Source: Symploca sp. SIO1C2 (GTDB lineage: Bacteria; Cyanobacteriota; Cyanobacteriia; Cyanobacteriales; Coleofasciculaceae). Taken from it: a stretch of 64,000 nt of DNA. The notes below the pieces were generated by a model that made no database searches, was not told where the DNA came from, and was given only the letters and a program-made list of their open reading frames with translations. The stretch covers positions 59,234 to 123,233 of the forward strand of contig JAAHFP010000019.1 in assembly GCA_010672925.1 (NCBI GenBank). Direction: 5' to 3'. Shown in pieces: positions 54,063 to 63,101 of this stretch. A program made the position numbers and the translations under genes. The number at the start of each line of letters is the position of its first letter. The first letter of the stretch is position 1.

Positions 54063-57000
54063 TCAAGGCTCACCGACAAGAGTAAAAGCAGCCCAATCCA
54101 AAGGACGAGGATGTTTTTCTTTGGTGAGTAACATAGCATTGCGTAAAGCTTGTGCCTTATTCTGGTTTTGTTGCAACTGGCGATAAAATTCCGTCATTAA
54201 TTCAGCGGTAGGGGCATCGGGCACAGCCCACAGGGATACGATTACACTGGGTACACCGGCAATAATAAAGGATCTTGACAAGCCAACTACCCCATCACCA
54301 ACAATATCTCCCCCACCTGTATTACAAGCACTCAAAACTACTAATTCACTATTGAGTTTAAGTTGTTGGATTTCTAAGGAAGTGAGCAATCCATCCGCTT
54401 CTCCTTGAGGATATTGAACAGCAATTATCTCCGAATTAACTGGTGCTAGGGCAATGCCACCGGGTTCTTGGATACGAGTAGTATCCTCTGAATCTAAATC
54501 GGTAATCTGCTCTACACCATCATCCGTAACTACTCCAGTAATGTTACGGACAAATTCATCCAGTAATCCGTGGGTGGCAAAATGAATAATTTTGGCTCTA
54601 GGCATCCTTTCCACTACTGTTGTTTCCTTGGCTTGACTGCCGATTAATGGTTGAGTACCTAACAACTGAGCGATGATTTGAGCCTCCAATTCGGCTCCCG
54701 GCAAAGGAGCTAAACGAATCCCTTGGGGGTTACTTGCCTGCTGCTCCTGGGTGGCATTTTCTAAAACAGGGGTAGCTTCGGATACTCCTCTAATCTTCAC
54801 CAAAGGCATAGTTGGGTTACCGATTATTAACGCATCTCCAGATAATCCTTCAACTCGTTCCTGTTGCTGACGGGTGAGGTCTAGGATATTAATAGAGGGA
54901 GCAGTGGTAAGAGTATGGCTCTCAATCAGGTACTTACCAGAAACATCTTGCAGAGCAGGAAAAGGCACTAAAAATAGGGAGTCATCGGGAATAAAAATTA
55001 TCTGCTGGTTGGGGTCTTGTGGTAGGAGATCAGCAATGGGTTGAATTAGGAGTTGGTGCAGTTGCTGTAATTTGAGATTAGCTGCCGCCGCCTCTTGTTG
55101 TTCGCTATTCTCACTGGCAGCTACACTAATAACAGCACGACCCCTAACCCCAAGGGTTTCACGACTCAGAGCGACAAGGTTTTCCAGAGAGTCAATTTGT
55201 TGCTGCTCAAAAGGTTGAAAATCCACTCGACGCACTGTTACTTCCCCATTGGGTGGGATAACCCAAATTAAAATAGCAGCGGTTGGCAGCAGGGAGCTTG
55301 TTTCCTCAATCCCAGATTCTGCCCCAAGCAACCAATATTTACCCAGAGTGGCAGCGGGTTTGTGGAGAATCGAATATTCGACAATGGTTGCCTGACGCTC
55401 TTGGGCAATCTGTTGAAATTGCTGGATAGAGGGAGCATCAATCTTCTGGTTCGATAACTGATCTGCCAATAATTCCCCTAGTAAACCCTGACGAGACTGC
55501 TCTGCTACTTCTAGGGCTGCACCCACCTGTTTTTGGGCAATAAGTGCTGTTTGCAGCCATTCGTAGGCATATTTTTGGCTAAATCCGTAGGTTTTTATGG
55601 TATAATCACCCCCAGCCCGGGCAGATTCCCTCAGAGCAATACCTTCCCGTAACAGTTCGATCGCTTCTGGATATTGGTCTACTTGCAATAAGGCATACCC
55701 CAGATGAGTTAAAATCTCTGCTTCCCCTTCGCGATCGCTTAAGGTTTTGGCTAGTGTTAAACTCTGTTGATAGGACTCGATTGCTTGGGGATAGCTAGCT
55801 AGGGCAGTATAAATATCTCCCAAAATTGCCAGGGTTGCTTTTTCTCCTTGGGGTTCTTGCAATTGACGATATTGGTTGAGAGCATTTTCCATCGATTCTA
55901 ATGCTCCTTGGTACTCCCCTTGGCTAAATTGCTTCATGCCTTGGAGGGAGAGTTGATTGGCTTCGACTAAACTCAGGGCATGTTGAGTGATAGTTAATGC
56001 TTGCTCATATTGTTGAGCCCTAACCGCAGCTACAGCAATTTGATCCCATAGTCCTTTTTTCTGATATTGCTCAATTTCGATAGTTCTAGCAACCTCCACC
56101 CCTCGCTCAATCTGTCCCGCGATCGCATATTGAACTGCTATATTCGATCTAGCTAGGGACTGAGCTTGGCGAATTTGGATAGTTTGAGTGGTAGTGACTG
56201 CCTCAGAAAATACCGATAAAGCCTTCTTCTCTTCTCCTCCCTTGGCATACTCGGTAGCAATAGCTGCCAAAGCTTGGACTTTCCACAAGATATCGAAATC
56301 AGAATCCGTCTTGAGGGATTGCAGAAGCGCCAATCCCTCTTCTGCCTCTCCAGCATTAGCATAGGCAACCGCAATATGGGCAATTGTTTGGACTTTGAGA
56401 GCCGGTTTCGAGATACTGTTGGCTACTTGCACCCCTTGAGCGAGAATATCTGTAGTTAGTAAAGTAGGTTGAAACCTATCGGTTAATTGTCCTGATCTAA
56501 ACTGCCTAACTGCAATTAAGGCTAACACCCTACCTTTAGCAGGGCCATCGATCATAGTTTGAGCAGTTTGGAAAGCTTGGGAAAAGACATCTACCGCTGC
56601 TTCCAGTTGTCCTGCTTGAGCATGGCGTTGGGCAATTTCCACCAAAGTTGCTGCTTTGGAGTTGGCATTTTTCTCCGGTTGAATAGTTTTTAGAGCTAAG
56701 GAAAAGACTTCTTCACTCTTAGCTAACTGCTGAACTTCGGCATACCGTTGAGCAATCTCTGCTAAAACCGTAGCTCGATTTTGAATATTGCCAGTTAGGA
56801 TAGATATACTATAAGTGTTCTCACTATAAGGGATAGATTTACCTAGCTCCAAAGCTTGGGCTAATAGATTAGTTGCCTGCTCCTGTTTTCCTGCTTCACT
56901 GTAGTGCAGAGCAATTTCCGCCAAGAGCAATGCTTGATCTGGTTTAAAGAATTCGTTACTTAAAAAGTCCCGTGTAATCTCAACAGCTTGAGCAAATAAT

Positions 57001-57467
57001 TTCTCACTTTGCTCTTTTTGCCCTAATTTGGCATAATTTGCCGCCAATGTGGCATAGATAGAGGGACGGATAGCTGGATAAAGAATGGTATCAGCTATTT
57101 TTAGAGCTTGCTCATTTCGTCCTGCTTTAGCATGTTTCAGAGCTAAGGCTTTGAGCTCAAGGTCTAATTCTAGAGTAGCAGGGGAAGTTTGAAAGAGCGA
57201 TCGCATCTTTTGTAAGATTTGTTCATTCTCTTGAAAGTAGGCAACAGGCAACAGGCAACAGGCAACAGGGAAGAACTTACTTTCATCAGCTAGTGGTAAA
57301 ATATTTTCATCGAGACTACCTCCTGTTCCCCTCCTTGGAGGGGTTAGGGGTGGGTTCTGCCTCCTGCTTTCTTGTACTAGAGCAGAAGCTGGCAAAAAAG
57401 GAGCAATAGGCACATAGAAACCAAAAACTGAAATCAGAGCAGTAAGGCTAATTCGTTTAATTTTCAT
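54063..57467 (-). CDS. TPR-CHAT protein with signal peptide
   Basis: A 1134-residue protein. Residues 1-32 resemble a Sec signal (TALISVFGFYVPIAPFLPASA). Tetratricopeptide repeats fill about 90-690 (LKHAKAGRNEQALKIADTI, ATLAANYAKLGQKEQSEKLFAQA, repeated). The CHAT caspase-like protease occupies about 740-1134, with catalytic His in KIIHFATHGLLDE (~965) and Cys in VVLSACNTGGG (~1046). CHAT proteases with TPR sensors are widespread in cyanobacteria. Residues about 36-75 are translated repeats (CCTCCTTGGAGGGG palindrome and GGCAACA heptamers) between the signal and first TPR. Site of action and substrate are unknown. Confidence 0.88.
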   Translation of the reverse strand: MKIKRISLTALISVFGFYVPIAPFLPASALVQESRRQNPPLTPPRRGTGGSLDENILPLADESKFFPVACCLLPVAYFQENEQILQKMRSLFQTSPATLELDLELKALALKHAKAGRNEQALKIADTILYPAIRPSIYATLAANYAKLGQKEQSEKLFAQAVEITRDFLSNEFFKPDQALLLAEIALHYSEAGKQEQATNLLAQALELGKSIPYSENTYSISILTGNIQNRATVLAEIAQRYAEVQQLAKSEEVFSLALKTIQPEKNANSKAATLVEIAQRHAQAGQLEAAVDVFSQAFQTAQTMIDGPAKGRVLALIAVRQFRSGQLTDRFQPTLLTTDILAQGVQVANSISKPALKVQTIAHIAVAYANAGEAEEGLALLQSLKTDSDFDILWKVQALAAIATEYAKGGEEKKALSVFSEAVTTTQTIQIRQAQSLARSNIAVQYAIAGQIERGVEVARTIEIEQYQKKGLWDQIAVAAVRAQQYEQALTITQHALSLVEANQLSLQGMKQFSQGEYQGALESMENALNQYRQLQEPQGEKATLAILGDIYTALASYPQAIESYQQSLTLAKTLSDREGEAEILTHLGYALLQVDQYPEAIELLREGIALRESARAGGDYTIKTYGFSQKYAYEWLQTALIAQKQVGAALEVAEQSRQGLLGELLADQLSNQKIDAPSIQQFQQIAQERQATIVEYSILHKPAATLGKYWLLGAESGIEETSSLLPTAAILIWVIPPNGEVTVRRVDFQPFEQQQIDSLENLVALSRETLGVRGRAVISVAASENSEQQEAAAANLKLQQLHQLLIQPIADLLPQDPNQQIIFIPDDSLFLVPFPALQDVSGKYLIESHTLTTAPSINILDLTRQQQERVEGLSGDALIIGNPTMPLVKIRGVSEATPVLENATQEQQASNPQGIRLAPLPGAELEAQIIAQLLGTQPLIGSQAKETTVVERMPRAKIIHFATHGLLDEFVRNITGVVTDDGVEQITDLDSEDTTRIQEPGGIALAPVNSEIIAVQYPQGEADGLLTSLEIQQLKLNSELVVLSACNTGGGDIVGDGVVGLSRSFIIAGVPSVIVSLWAVPDAPTAELMTEFYRQLQQNQNKAQALRNAMLLTKEKHPRPLDWAAFTLVGEP

Positions 57468-57665
57468 AAAAATCTTTGTCTAACTATAGTGCTATAGCAA
57501 AAGGCAGAGGGCAGAGGGCAGAAGGCAGAAGGGAAGAGGTTGACAGGTAAAGGTTTCAGCATTTGGTCTTGTCCTAACCGCCTTGGCGATTGCTATATCA
57601 GTTTAAATGAGGACATTCCTAACTCCTGAAGAGCTCTTCGCACCCCAAATTGAATGGGAGAAACA
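57468..57665. repeat. GGCAGAGG heptamers and TCCTAACCGCC repeat
   Basis: CTATAGCAAAAGGCAGAGG-type heptamers (57487-57530) are followed by TTGACAGGTAAAGGTTT..TTGTCCTAACCGCCTTGGCG..TTGCTATAT (57540-57598), the same family as 61478-61540 and the ends of the element at 10348. No gene. Confidence 0.75.
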
Positions 57666-59750
57666 CTATTTCTTACCTCCTCCTTCTCTCTCTTGCCTCC
57701 TGCCTCCTGCCTCCTGCCTTCTGCCTTCTGCTATATCATCCCTTCTATGAAAAGTTAAAATCTGATCAATCAAATGCTTCATATTTTGAGCAGCTTCTTC
57801 AATTTGATCGAGTTTTTTGAGCTTTTTCTCCTTGGACCATTGTTCATAAAAAGTTTCCAATGATTGAACTGTAAGTAAAATTACGCTGAGGGGAGTACGC
57901 AATTCATGGGAAGCCATAGTAAAGAAGTCGGTTCGGAGTTGATTGAGCTCTTGCTCTCTTGCTAAAGCCTGACGAGCCTCTTCTGCTTGTTGGCGATCGC
58001 TAAGATCAATGCCACAGCCGATAATATATAAGGAAGAAACCGGTGAGTTGGCTACCACTTCCCGGTCAATATTGGAGAGAATGGTATTAGACCAATGAAT
58101 GAGACGGCGACTCCCATCCCGCGCCACCCAATAATTTTCGTGTTCGTTGCTAGATAAACCTGCTTGCAGTTCATGGAGAACAGCTTTGACTGATTCTACC
58201 TCTTCCGGAATCAGAAACAAGTCCCAGAAATGCCTACCTCGGACTTCTTCAAAGGAGTAACCAGTCATTTGTTCACAAGCTCGATTGAAGCGAACAATTC
58301 TCCCTTGGGTATCGAGAACCACAATTAAAGCAGTAGCTGTATCTAGGATAGCAGAGATAAAGTTGCGCTCTTGGGTTAAAGCTCGCTCTGCTTGTTTGCG
58401 CTTGGTAATATCCCTAGCCACACCCAAGACAAATTCTACCGAACCATCTTGGGCATATTCAGGAACTAAATGAGACTGGTAACTTTTCACTCCTGTAGGA
58501 GTGGGGAAGTCAAATTCAATTAATTCTCCAGAAACTGTCTCAAAAACTTTTTGAGTTGCTTGCTTCCAGTAAGATACTAATTCTGCTGGTCTGCCTAACT
58601 CTTGATTAGTTTTCCCAATAAAAGCCGAAGCTGGCATCCCAGTTGAATCTTCAATGGCTGGGTTCACATAAATATGCCGTAATTGTCGGTCAAACCGAGC
58701 AATTAAATCTGGAGAGTTTTCTGCTAGGGTTCGGAATGCCTCTTCCCGTTGATGTAGCTCTTCCTTCGCCAACTTTGCTTGAGTAATATCAATAGCTGTA
58801 CCTAGAATTTGTTCCGGTTGACCATCACTAGTTCTAGTAAAGACAATCTCCCAAACGTGAAGCCAACGCCACTCACCTTGGGCATTTTTCATGCGATATT
58901 CCCTTTCAATGACCTCACCATCTCTAGCTACTTTCAATGCTTCCTTCAATTCCTGTAGCTGTTGCCAATCTCCGGGGTGCACAAATTCCCCAGCCAATCG
59001 CGAACCCATGGCTTGCATTTGCGTTTGCGTGCAGCCACAAAACTTTTCACTCCGGGAATTTGCCCAGATGTTACAATCTCGTTTTAAGTCATAGATATAG
59101 AGCAAAGTCGGACTAGTGTTGGCAATTTGCTCTATAAACCGTTGACTATTTTGCCATGCCTTCTCTGCTTGTTTACGTTCAGTGATATCCCGTAAGATTG
59201 ACAGATTTTGCCCCGGCAAAAAATTGGCTTTGGCTGCATATTCAACCTCTCGCACCGTACCATCTGCACGTATAATAGATAACTCTCCCGTCGCTTGTCC
59301 AAGTTCCAGAAAATTACCCCAAGCCAAGGTAAAATCGAAGCCCGGAACCATAAAGTCTGTAATCTGCTTACCAAGCAATTCTGAGCGCGGTAAACCAAAC
59401 AGCTGACAGGCAGATGGATTTGCCTCTACATAAGTGCCTTCCTGGTTGGCAATAAAGATGGCATCAAGTGCCCCCTCAAAGACTGCTTCCAGCTGTTCCC
59501 TAAGGTGAAGGTGAGTAATGTCATGTTCGCTTAAATAGTTATCATTTTTTTCTACCTTGCAACCTTCTGCCTTCTGCCTAGCCTGCGGCAACGGCTTTGC
59601 CGAACTGCCTTCTGCCTTCTCTTGTTGCAACTGAGTTTGAAGCTGAACAATTTCTGTAGCTTGCTCCTCCACTCGTCGTTCCAACTCATTGGCACGCAAA
59701 CCAAGATTTGCCCAAGCAAGAAATAACCTGCCTAATAAGTTATCATTCAT
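57666..59750 (-). CDS. Multi-PAS sensor histidine kinase lacking the ATPase domain
   Basis: A 694-residue protein with four PAS domains: LEAVFEGALDAIF, EQIANTSPTLLYIYD, LAENSPDLIARFD, ILDTATALIVVLD. Then a HisKA dimerisation domain carries the phospho-accepting His in TMASHELRTPLSV (about residue 615). After MKHLIDQILTFHRR the chain ends in a repeat-coded tail (GRRQEAGGRRQEREGGGKK), and the HATPase_c domain is missing. Near the N-terminus, residues about 47-80 are translated dispersed repeats (QKAEGCKVEKNDNYLSEHDI). It is likely unable to autophosphorylate alone. Divergent from an OmpR-type regulator 300 nt away. Confidence 0.87.
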   Translation of the reverse strand: MNDNLLGRLFLAWANLGLRANELERRVEEQATEIVQLQTQLQQEKAEGSSAKPLPQARQKAEGCKVEKNDNYLSEHDITHLHLREQLEAVFEGALDAIFIANQEGTYVEANPSACQLFGLPRSELLGKQITDFMVPGFDFTLAWGNFLELGQATGELSIIRADGTVREVEYAAKANFLPGQNLSILRDITERKQAEKAWQNSQRFIEQIANTSPTLLYIYDLKRDCNIWANSRSEKFCGCTQTQMQAMGSRLAGEFVHPGDWQQLQELKEALKVARDGEVIEREYRMKNAQGEWRWLHVWEIVFTRTSDGQPEQILGTAIDITQAKLAKEELHQREEAFRTLAENSPDLIARFDRQLRHIYVNPAIEDSTGMPASAFIGKTNQELGRPAELVSYWKQATQKVFETVSGELIEFDFPTPTGVKSYQSHLVPEYAQDGSVEFVLGVARDITKRKQAERALTQERNFISAILDTATALIVVLDTQGRIVRFNRACEQMTGYSFEEVRGRHFWDLFLIPEEVESVKAVLHELQAGLSSNEHENYWVARDGSRRLIHWSNTILSNIDREVVANSPVSSLYIIGCGIDLSDRQQAEEARQALAREQELNQLRTDFFTMASHELRTPLSVILLTVQSLETFYEQWSKEKKLKKLDQIEEAAQNMKHLIDQILTFHRRDDIAEGRRQEAGGRRQEREGGGKK
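59515..59625. repeat. Dispersed ATCAAGTTCGG-type repeat inside kinase gene
   Basis: TGTCATGTTCGCTTAAATAG, TTATCATTTTTTTCTACC, then TTCTGCC heptamers: the same block as 17419, 17600, 32622 and (reverse) 50910. Here it sits in frame near the kinase N-terminus. Confidence 0.85.
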
Positions 59751-60053
59751 CGATTTAACTTATCTTTATATGCTTCTAGTCGATTGGTTTCTACTTTCTC
59801 TAAGTCTCAGGTATACCGTCCTAAAGTTAAAATAGGAGCTATGCTCATTAATGGTCTTAGTGTTCAGCAATCTTACCCTGTGGGCATCAAAAGCTGATTG
59901 AAGGTTAAAAATCTTATTATGCCATTAATATCTGGAAAGGTCGAATTATTAAATAAAAAATTGTTAAATTGCCAATTGTCAGTTAACCATGTTAAGACTT
60001 AACAACAAGATTAATTGATAGATGTTCACGGCTAACTGGAGGTGCAATATGCC

Positions 60054-60728
60054 ATGAGGATTCTCCTGGTTGAAGATAATACACCTCTAGCAGAAGGTTT
60101 GGCTGATGCGCTCACAGCCCAACTTTATATTGTTGATATTGTTGGAGATGGAGAAGCAGCTTGGGAGCAAATCCAGACTGTTGAATATGACTTAATTTTG
60201 CTAGATTTGATGCTTCCTAAGCTGGATGGTATTAGCTTATGTAAGCGGCTGCGCTCCCACGGTATTGAGACACCTGTCCTTATGTTAACTGCCCGCGACA
60301 CCAGTATGGATAAAGTTACAGGGTTAGATGTCGGTGCTGATGACTATATGGTTAAACCCTTTGATTTACCAGAGTTATTAGCACGAATTCGCGCCCTACT
60401 GCGTCGGGGTAATTTTGCTTCATCGCCAATTTTAGTATGGGGAAGCTTGCGTCTTGACCCTAGTACCTATCAAGTTTCTTTCCAGGAACATCTGCTGCAT
60501 TTGACTCCTAAAGAATATTCTATCCTTGAGCTTCTCATGCGCAACGGCCAGCGAGTGTTAAGTCGCAATTTAATTATTGAACATATTTGGTCTGTTGATA
60601 ACGCTCCTGTAGAGTCTACAGTCAAGGTTCATATCAAAAGCCTACGCCATAAACTCAAGGCGGCAGGAGCACCTAATGATTTGATTCAGACCGTTCATGG
60701 TATAGGTTATCGTCTCAAACAGACCTAA
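60054..60728 (+). CDS. OmpR-family response regulator
   Basis: A 224-residue regulator starting MRILLVEDNTPL. Receiver: acidic pair ED, phospho-acceptor LILLDLMLPKLDG (Asp ~51), VLMLTARD and MVKPFDLPEL (Lys ~101). C-terminal winged helix: LTPKEYSILELLMRNGQRVLSR and STVKVHIKSLRHKLKAAGAPNDLIQTVHGIGYRL. A GGAGG precedes it (60038-60042), 11 nt before the chosen ATG; a GTG inside that box is less likely. Likely once paired with the divergent PAS kinase. Confidence 0.92.
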   Translation: MRILLVEDNTPLAEGLADALTAQLYIVDIVGDGEAAWEQIQTVEYDLILLDLMLPKLDGISLCKRLRSHGIETPVLMLTARDTSMDKVTGLDVGADDYMVKPFDLPELLARIRALLRRGNFASSPILVWGSLRLDPSTYQVSFQEHLLHLTPKEYSILELLMRNGQRVLSRNLIIEHIWSVDNAPVESTVKVHIKSLRHKLKAAGAPNDLIQTVHGIGYRLKQT

Positions 60729-61108
60729 AGCAAAGAGGATGTTCTGAGGGCAAACTGATGTTTCTACCCTTTTTCTACCCCTTTTCTACCCTTTTTTTTG
60801 CTAGATTTTTCATTTGTCAGTGTTAATCGGGTAAACAAATTAAAAATTGTAAGTTTAATGATTAACAATTTGTAACCATTAATTGCCCGCTAGTGTTTAC
60901 AAAAATCACTGTCTTTAGCTCGTAGAGCAAGCTGTATCTAGCTTACCATAGATATTGTTTTTAATGAATTTACAGTTTAGTAAGCATAAGTTAATACTTG
61001 ACAAAAATAATTAATCGTTTATCATTAAAAGTAGCTAAGATTTTCATAATTCAAAACTAAGCTCAAAAAAAACTCAAAATTTAAATCAATTTAAAAAAGG
61101 TAATACCC
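60729..61108. other. A+T-rich intergenic region with TTTTCTACCC repeats
   Basis: Four TTTCTACCC-type units (60760-60795) follow the regulator stop and could act in termination. The rest is A+T-rich with no recognisable gene; it must contain the promoter of the Cys-rich protein. Confidence 0.5.
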
Positions 61109-61315
61109 ATGAGAAGCGTGAATCTGTCAGGCTCATCTTGTCATCATTGTCGCCATTGTCGTGATTATCAAATGAGCGGTAGGCGAGACGGTAACTGCCA
61201 ACAGCTCAGTGTAACGGTTAAAGGTAACTGGAAAGCTTGTCCTTTGTTTGTCTCAACGTTTACTCCTGATTGGGAAGCTCCGGTAGAGAGCAATATGCAA
61301 ACTGTTTTGATTTAA
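61109..61315 (+). CDS. Conserved cyanobacterial Cys-rich small protein
   Basis: A 68-residue protein with a Cys/His cluster CHHCRHCRDYQ, the motif GRRDGNCQQLSV and KGNWKACPLFV. This C-x2-C...C...C pattern with GRR.G.C and W.AC is common in small uncharacterised cyanobacterial proteins and probably binds zinc or iron. AAAAAAGGTAATACCC precedes the ATG. The role is unknown. Confidence 0.8.
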   Translation: MRSVNLSGSSCHHCRHCRDYQMSGRRDGNCQQLSVTVKGNWKACPLFVSTFTPDWEAPVESNMQTVLI

Positions 61316-61349
61316 AAAAGAAAATCTCTCAAGATTCCTTTCTGATAAC

Positions 61350-61640
61350 AAATCCGGCATCAATAACCCCATATGCCCCATATTGTAGAGACGTTGCATG
61401 CAACGTCTCTACAGGTTTTTTGTACTATAAGGAAGGCAAAAGGCAACAGTAATAAGATTTGACTGTAAGGGAAAAGATTGACAGGTCAAGGTTTGCTGCA
61501 TTTGGTGTTGTCCTAAGCACCTTGGCAGTTGCTATATGTATTTGCCCTAAAACCTAAAACCAAATCTGGTTCTCCTATCAGGGTAAAAATAATTCTAGGG
61601 GACAAATAAATATCTTGCGTCTTAACCGGATTTGGTATAA
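61350..61640. mobile_element. Nested repeat element with AAATCCGG ends
   Basis: Left end CAAATCCGGCATCAATA, right end CTTAACCGGATTTGGTATAA. Inside are the perfect palindrome TGTAGAGACGTTGCA..(61384-61413) and the TTGACAGGTCAAGGTTTGC..TTGTCCTAAGC..TTGCTATAT block (61478-61540). One repeat family appears inserted in another. No gene. Confidence 0.65.
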
Positions 61641-61664
61641 AACCTACCACCTACCACCTAACCT

Positions 61665-62945
61665 TCACACTTTAAAAAACCAACTTTTGCGGTACATGCC
61701 GTAGAGAATTAACCACCACAACAAAACAGTGGTAATTGCAAAAAATAGGGAGCCGTTGAGGGCACCAGCCCAAGATTGGAAGATATTCTGGTAAATCCAG
61801 GCGTAGGTACTAGGAGCATCATCACCAGTCCCGATGTGGGTTTTGTGCATAATACGAGCAACTATACCGGAGCCCACAAACAGGAAAATTGCATTTAATC
61901 CCATTACTTCAAAAGGCAATCCCCACTGACGCCAATTCCGAACTTCAATTGTTTCATAACAAGCAGCCAACAACAACAAATCCCAACCGGCACTGTAAAC
62001 TACATAGGAACTAGTCCACAGTGCTTTGTTAATGGGGAACAAGAAACCCCACAAGTATCCAATCACTAAGCAGCTGAGTCCCGCTAGAACCAGTTGAATG
62101 CTAGTATTACTTTTCACTGGCTGACTACGTAACCATTGTCCAGCAAAGTACCCCAATAAAACAGTTACAACTGCGGGGATTGTACTAAACAGTCCTTCAG
62201 GATCAAAAGGACCACCTTTATACAAATGTTGAGATCCTAAGATTAGGCTGTCTATATAGCCTCCCAAATTACCTTCAGGAGAAAAGTCACCAGCACCGAA
62301 ACCAGGTACTGGTATAAGTGCCATCGCTCCCCAGTATCCTAGTAACACTGCTCCTGCTAGAATCCATTGTTTTACTTGAGGATTCCCTGTTGTCTTGTTG
62401 GCATCCTTTAGGGCAAGGATTTCTTCTTCTCCGTTTCCTGTTACCTGTTGTCTGTTGCCTTGTTTCCTGGAAGAGAAATTGAGAACTATCAACGTTGCCA
62501 ACAGGTATGCTATGCCGATACGCTGCAATACCCCCATGATCCGAAAAGTACTCCAATCTATCGATTTACCATTCAGCAACAAATCGAGAATTAAGGTTGA
62601 AGCATTCAGAAATATTCCTAAAGCGAACAGAATAGCGCTCCGTCGTGCAATGCGCCAGTAAACTGCTGCTGTTGGTTGATTGTCTTTGGTGTACTTAGCT
62701 AAAGAAAAAGCCATTGCCACACCGATGATAAACAGGAAACTAGGGAATACTAAGTCTGTTGGTGTGAAGCCGTGCCATTTCGCATGTAGCAGGGGTGGAT
62801 AGACATGGGACCAACTACCAGGGTTGTTGACTAGGATCATACTCGCGATCGCAATTCCCCGAAATACGTCTAGGGAAACCAAGCGCTTGGGTTTGCTTAT
62901 CACTGTTTTTGTAATCTCATTTTCTGCAATCTCATTGTCATACAC
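61665..62945 (-). CDS. DUF5009/NagX-like multi-pass membrane acyltransferase
   Basis: About 426 residues with some 10 transmembrane helices, resembling the bacterial heparan-alpha-glucosaminide N-acetyltransferase homologues (DUF1624/DUF5009). Signatures: KRLVSLDVFRGIAIASMILVNNPGSW, HGFTPTDLVFPSFLFIIGVAM, the DPEGLFSTIPAVVTVLLGYFAG segment and GLNAIFLFVGSGIVAR. These transfer acyl groups to amino sugars on the far side of the membrane. Start is uncertain (GTG chosen; TTG 36 nt upstream possible). The segment RKQGNRQQVTGNGEEE comes from a GGCAACAGG-type repeat in a loop. Confidence 0.83.
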   Translation of the reverse strand: MYDNEIAENEITKTVISKPKRLVSLDVFRGIAIASMILVNNPGSWSHVYPPLLHAKWHGFTPTDLVFPSFLFIIGVAMAFSLAKYTKDNQPTAAVYWRIARRSAILFALGIFLNASTLILDLLLNGKSIDWSTFRIMGVLQRIGIAYLLATLIVLNFSSRKQGNRQQVTGNGEEEILALKDANKTTGNPQVKQWILAGAVLLGYWGAMALIPVPGFGAGDFSPEGNLGGYIDSLILGSQHLYKGGPFDPEGLFSTIPAVVTVLLGYFAGQWLRSQPVKSNTSIQLVLAGLSCLVIGYLWGFLFPINKALWTSSYVVYSAGWDLLLLAACYETIEVRNWRQWGLPFEVMGLNAIFLFVGSGIVARIMHKTHIGTGDDAPSTYAWIYQNIFQSWAGALNGSLFFAITTVLLWWLILYGMYRKSWFFKV

Positions 62946-63101
62946 TACTACAAAGCAATGGGACTCTACTAAATGGTACAATAGCGCGATTACGTAACTA
63001 AGAGAATGTAACTAAGCTCTGCAGTAAATATACTGAGAATGATAGCAGTACTCCGATCCGTGAGGTACAGCTAACTTTGACAAGTCTGTTCCTGATTGAC
63101 A

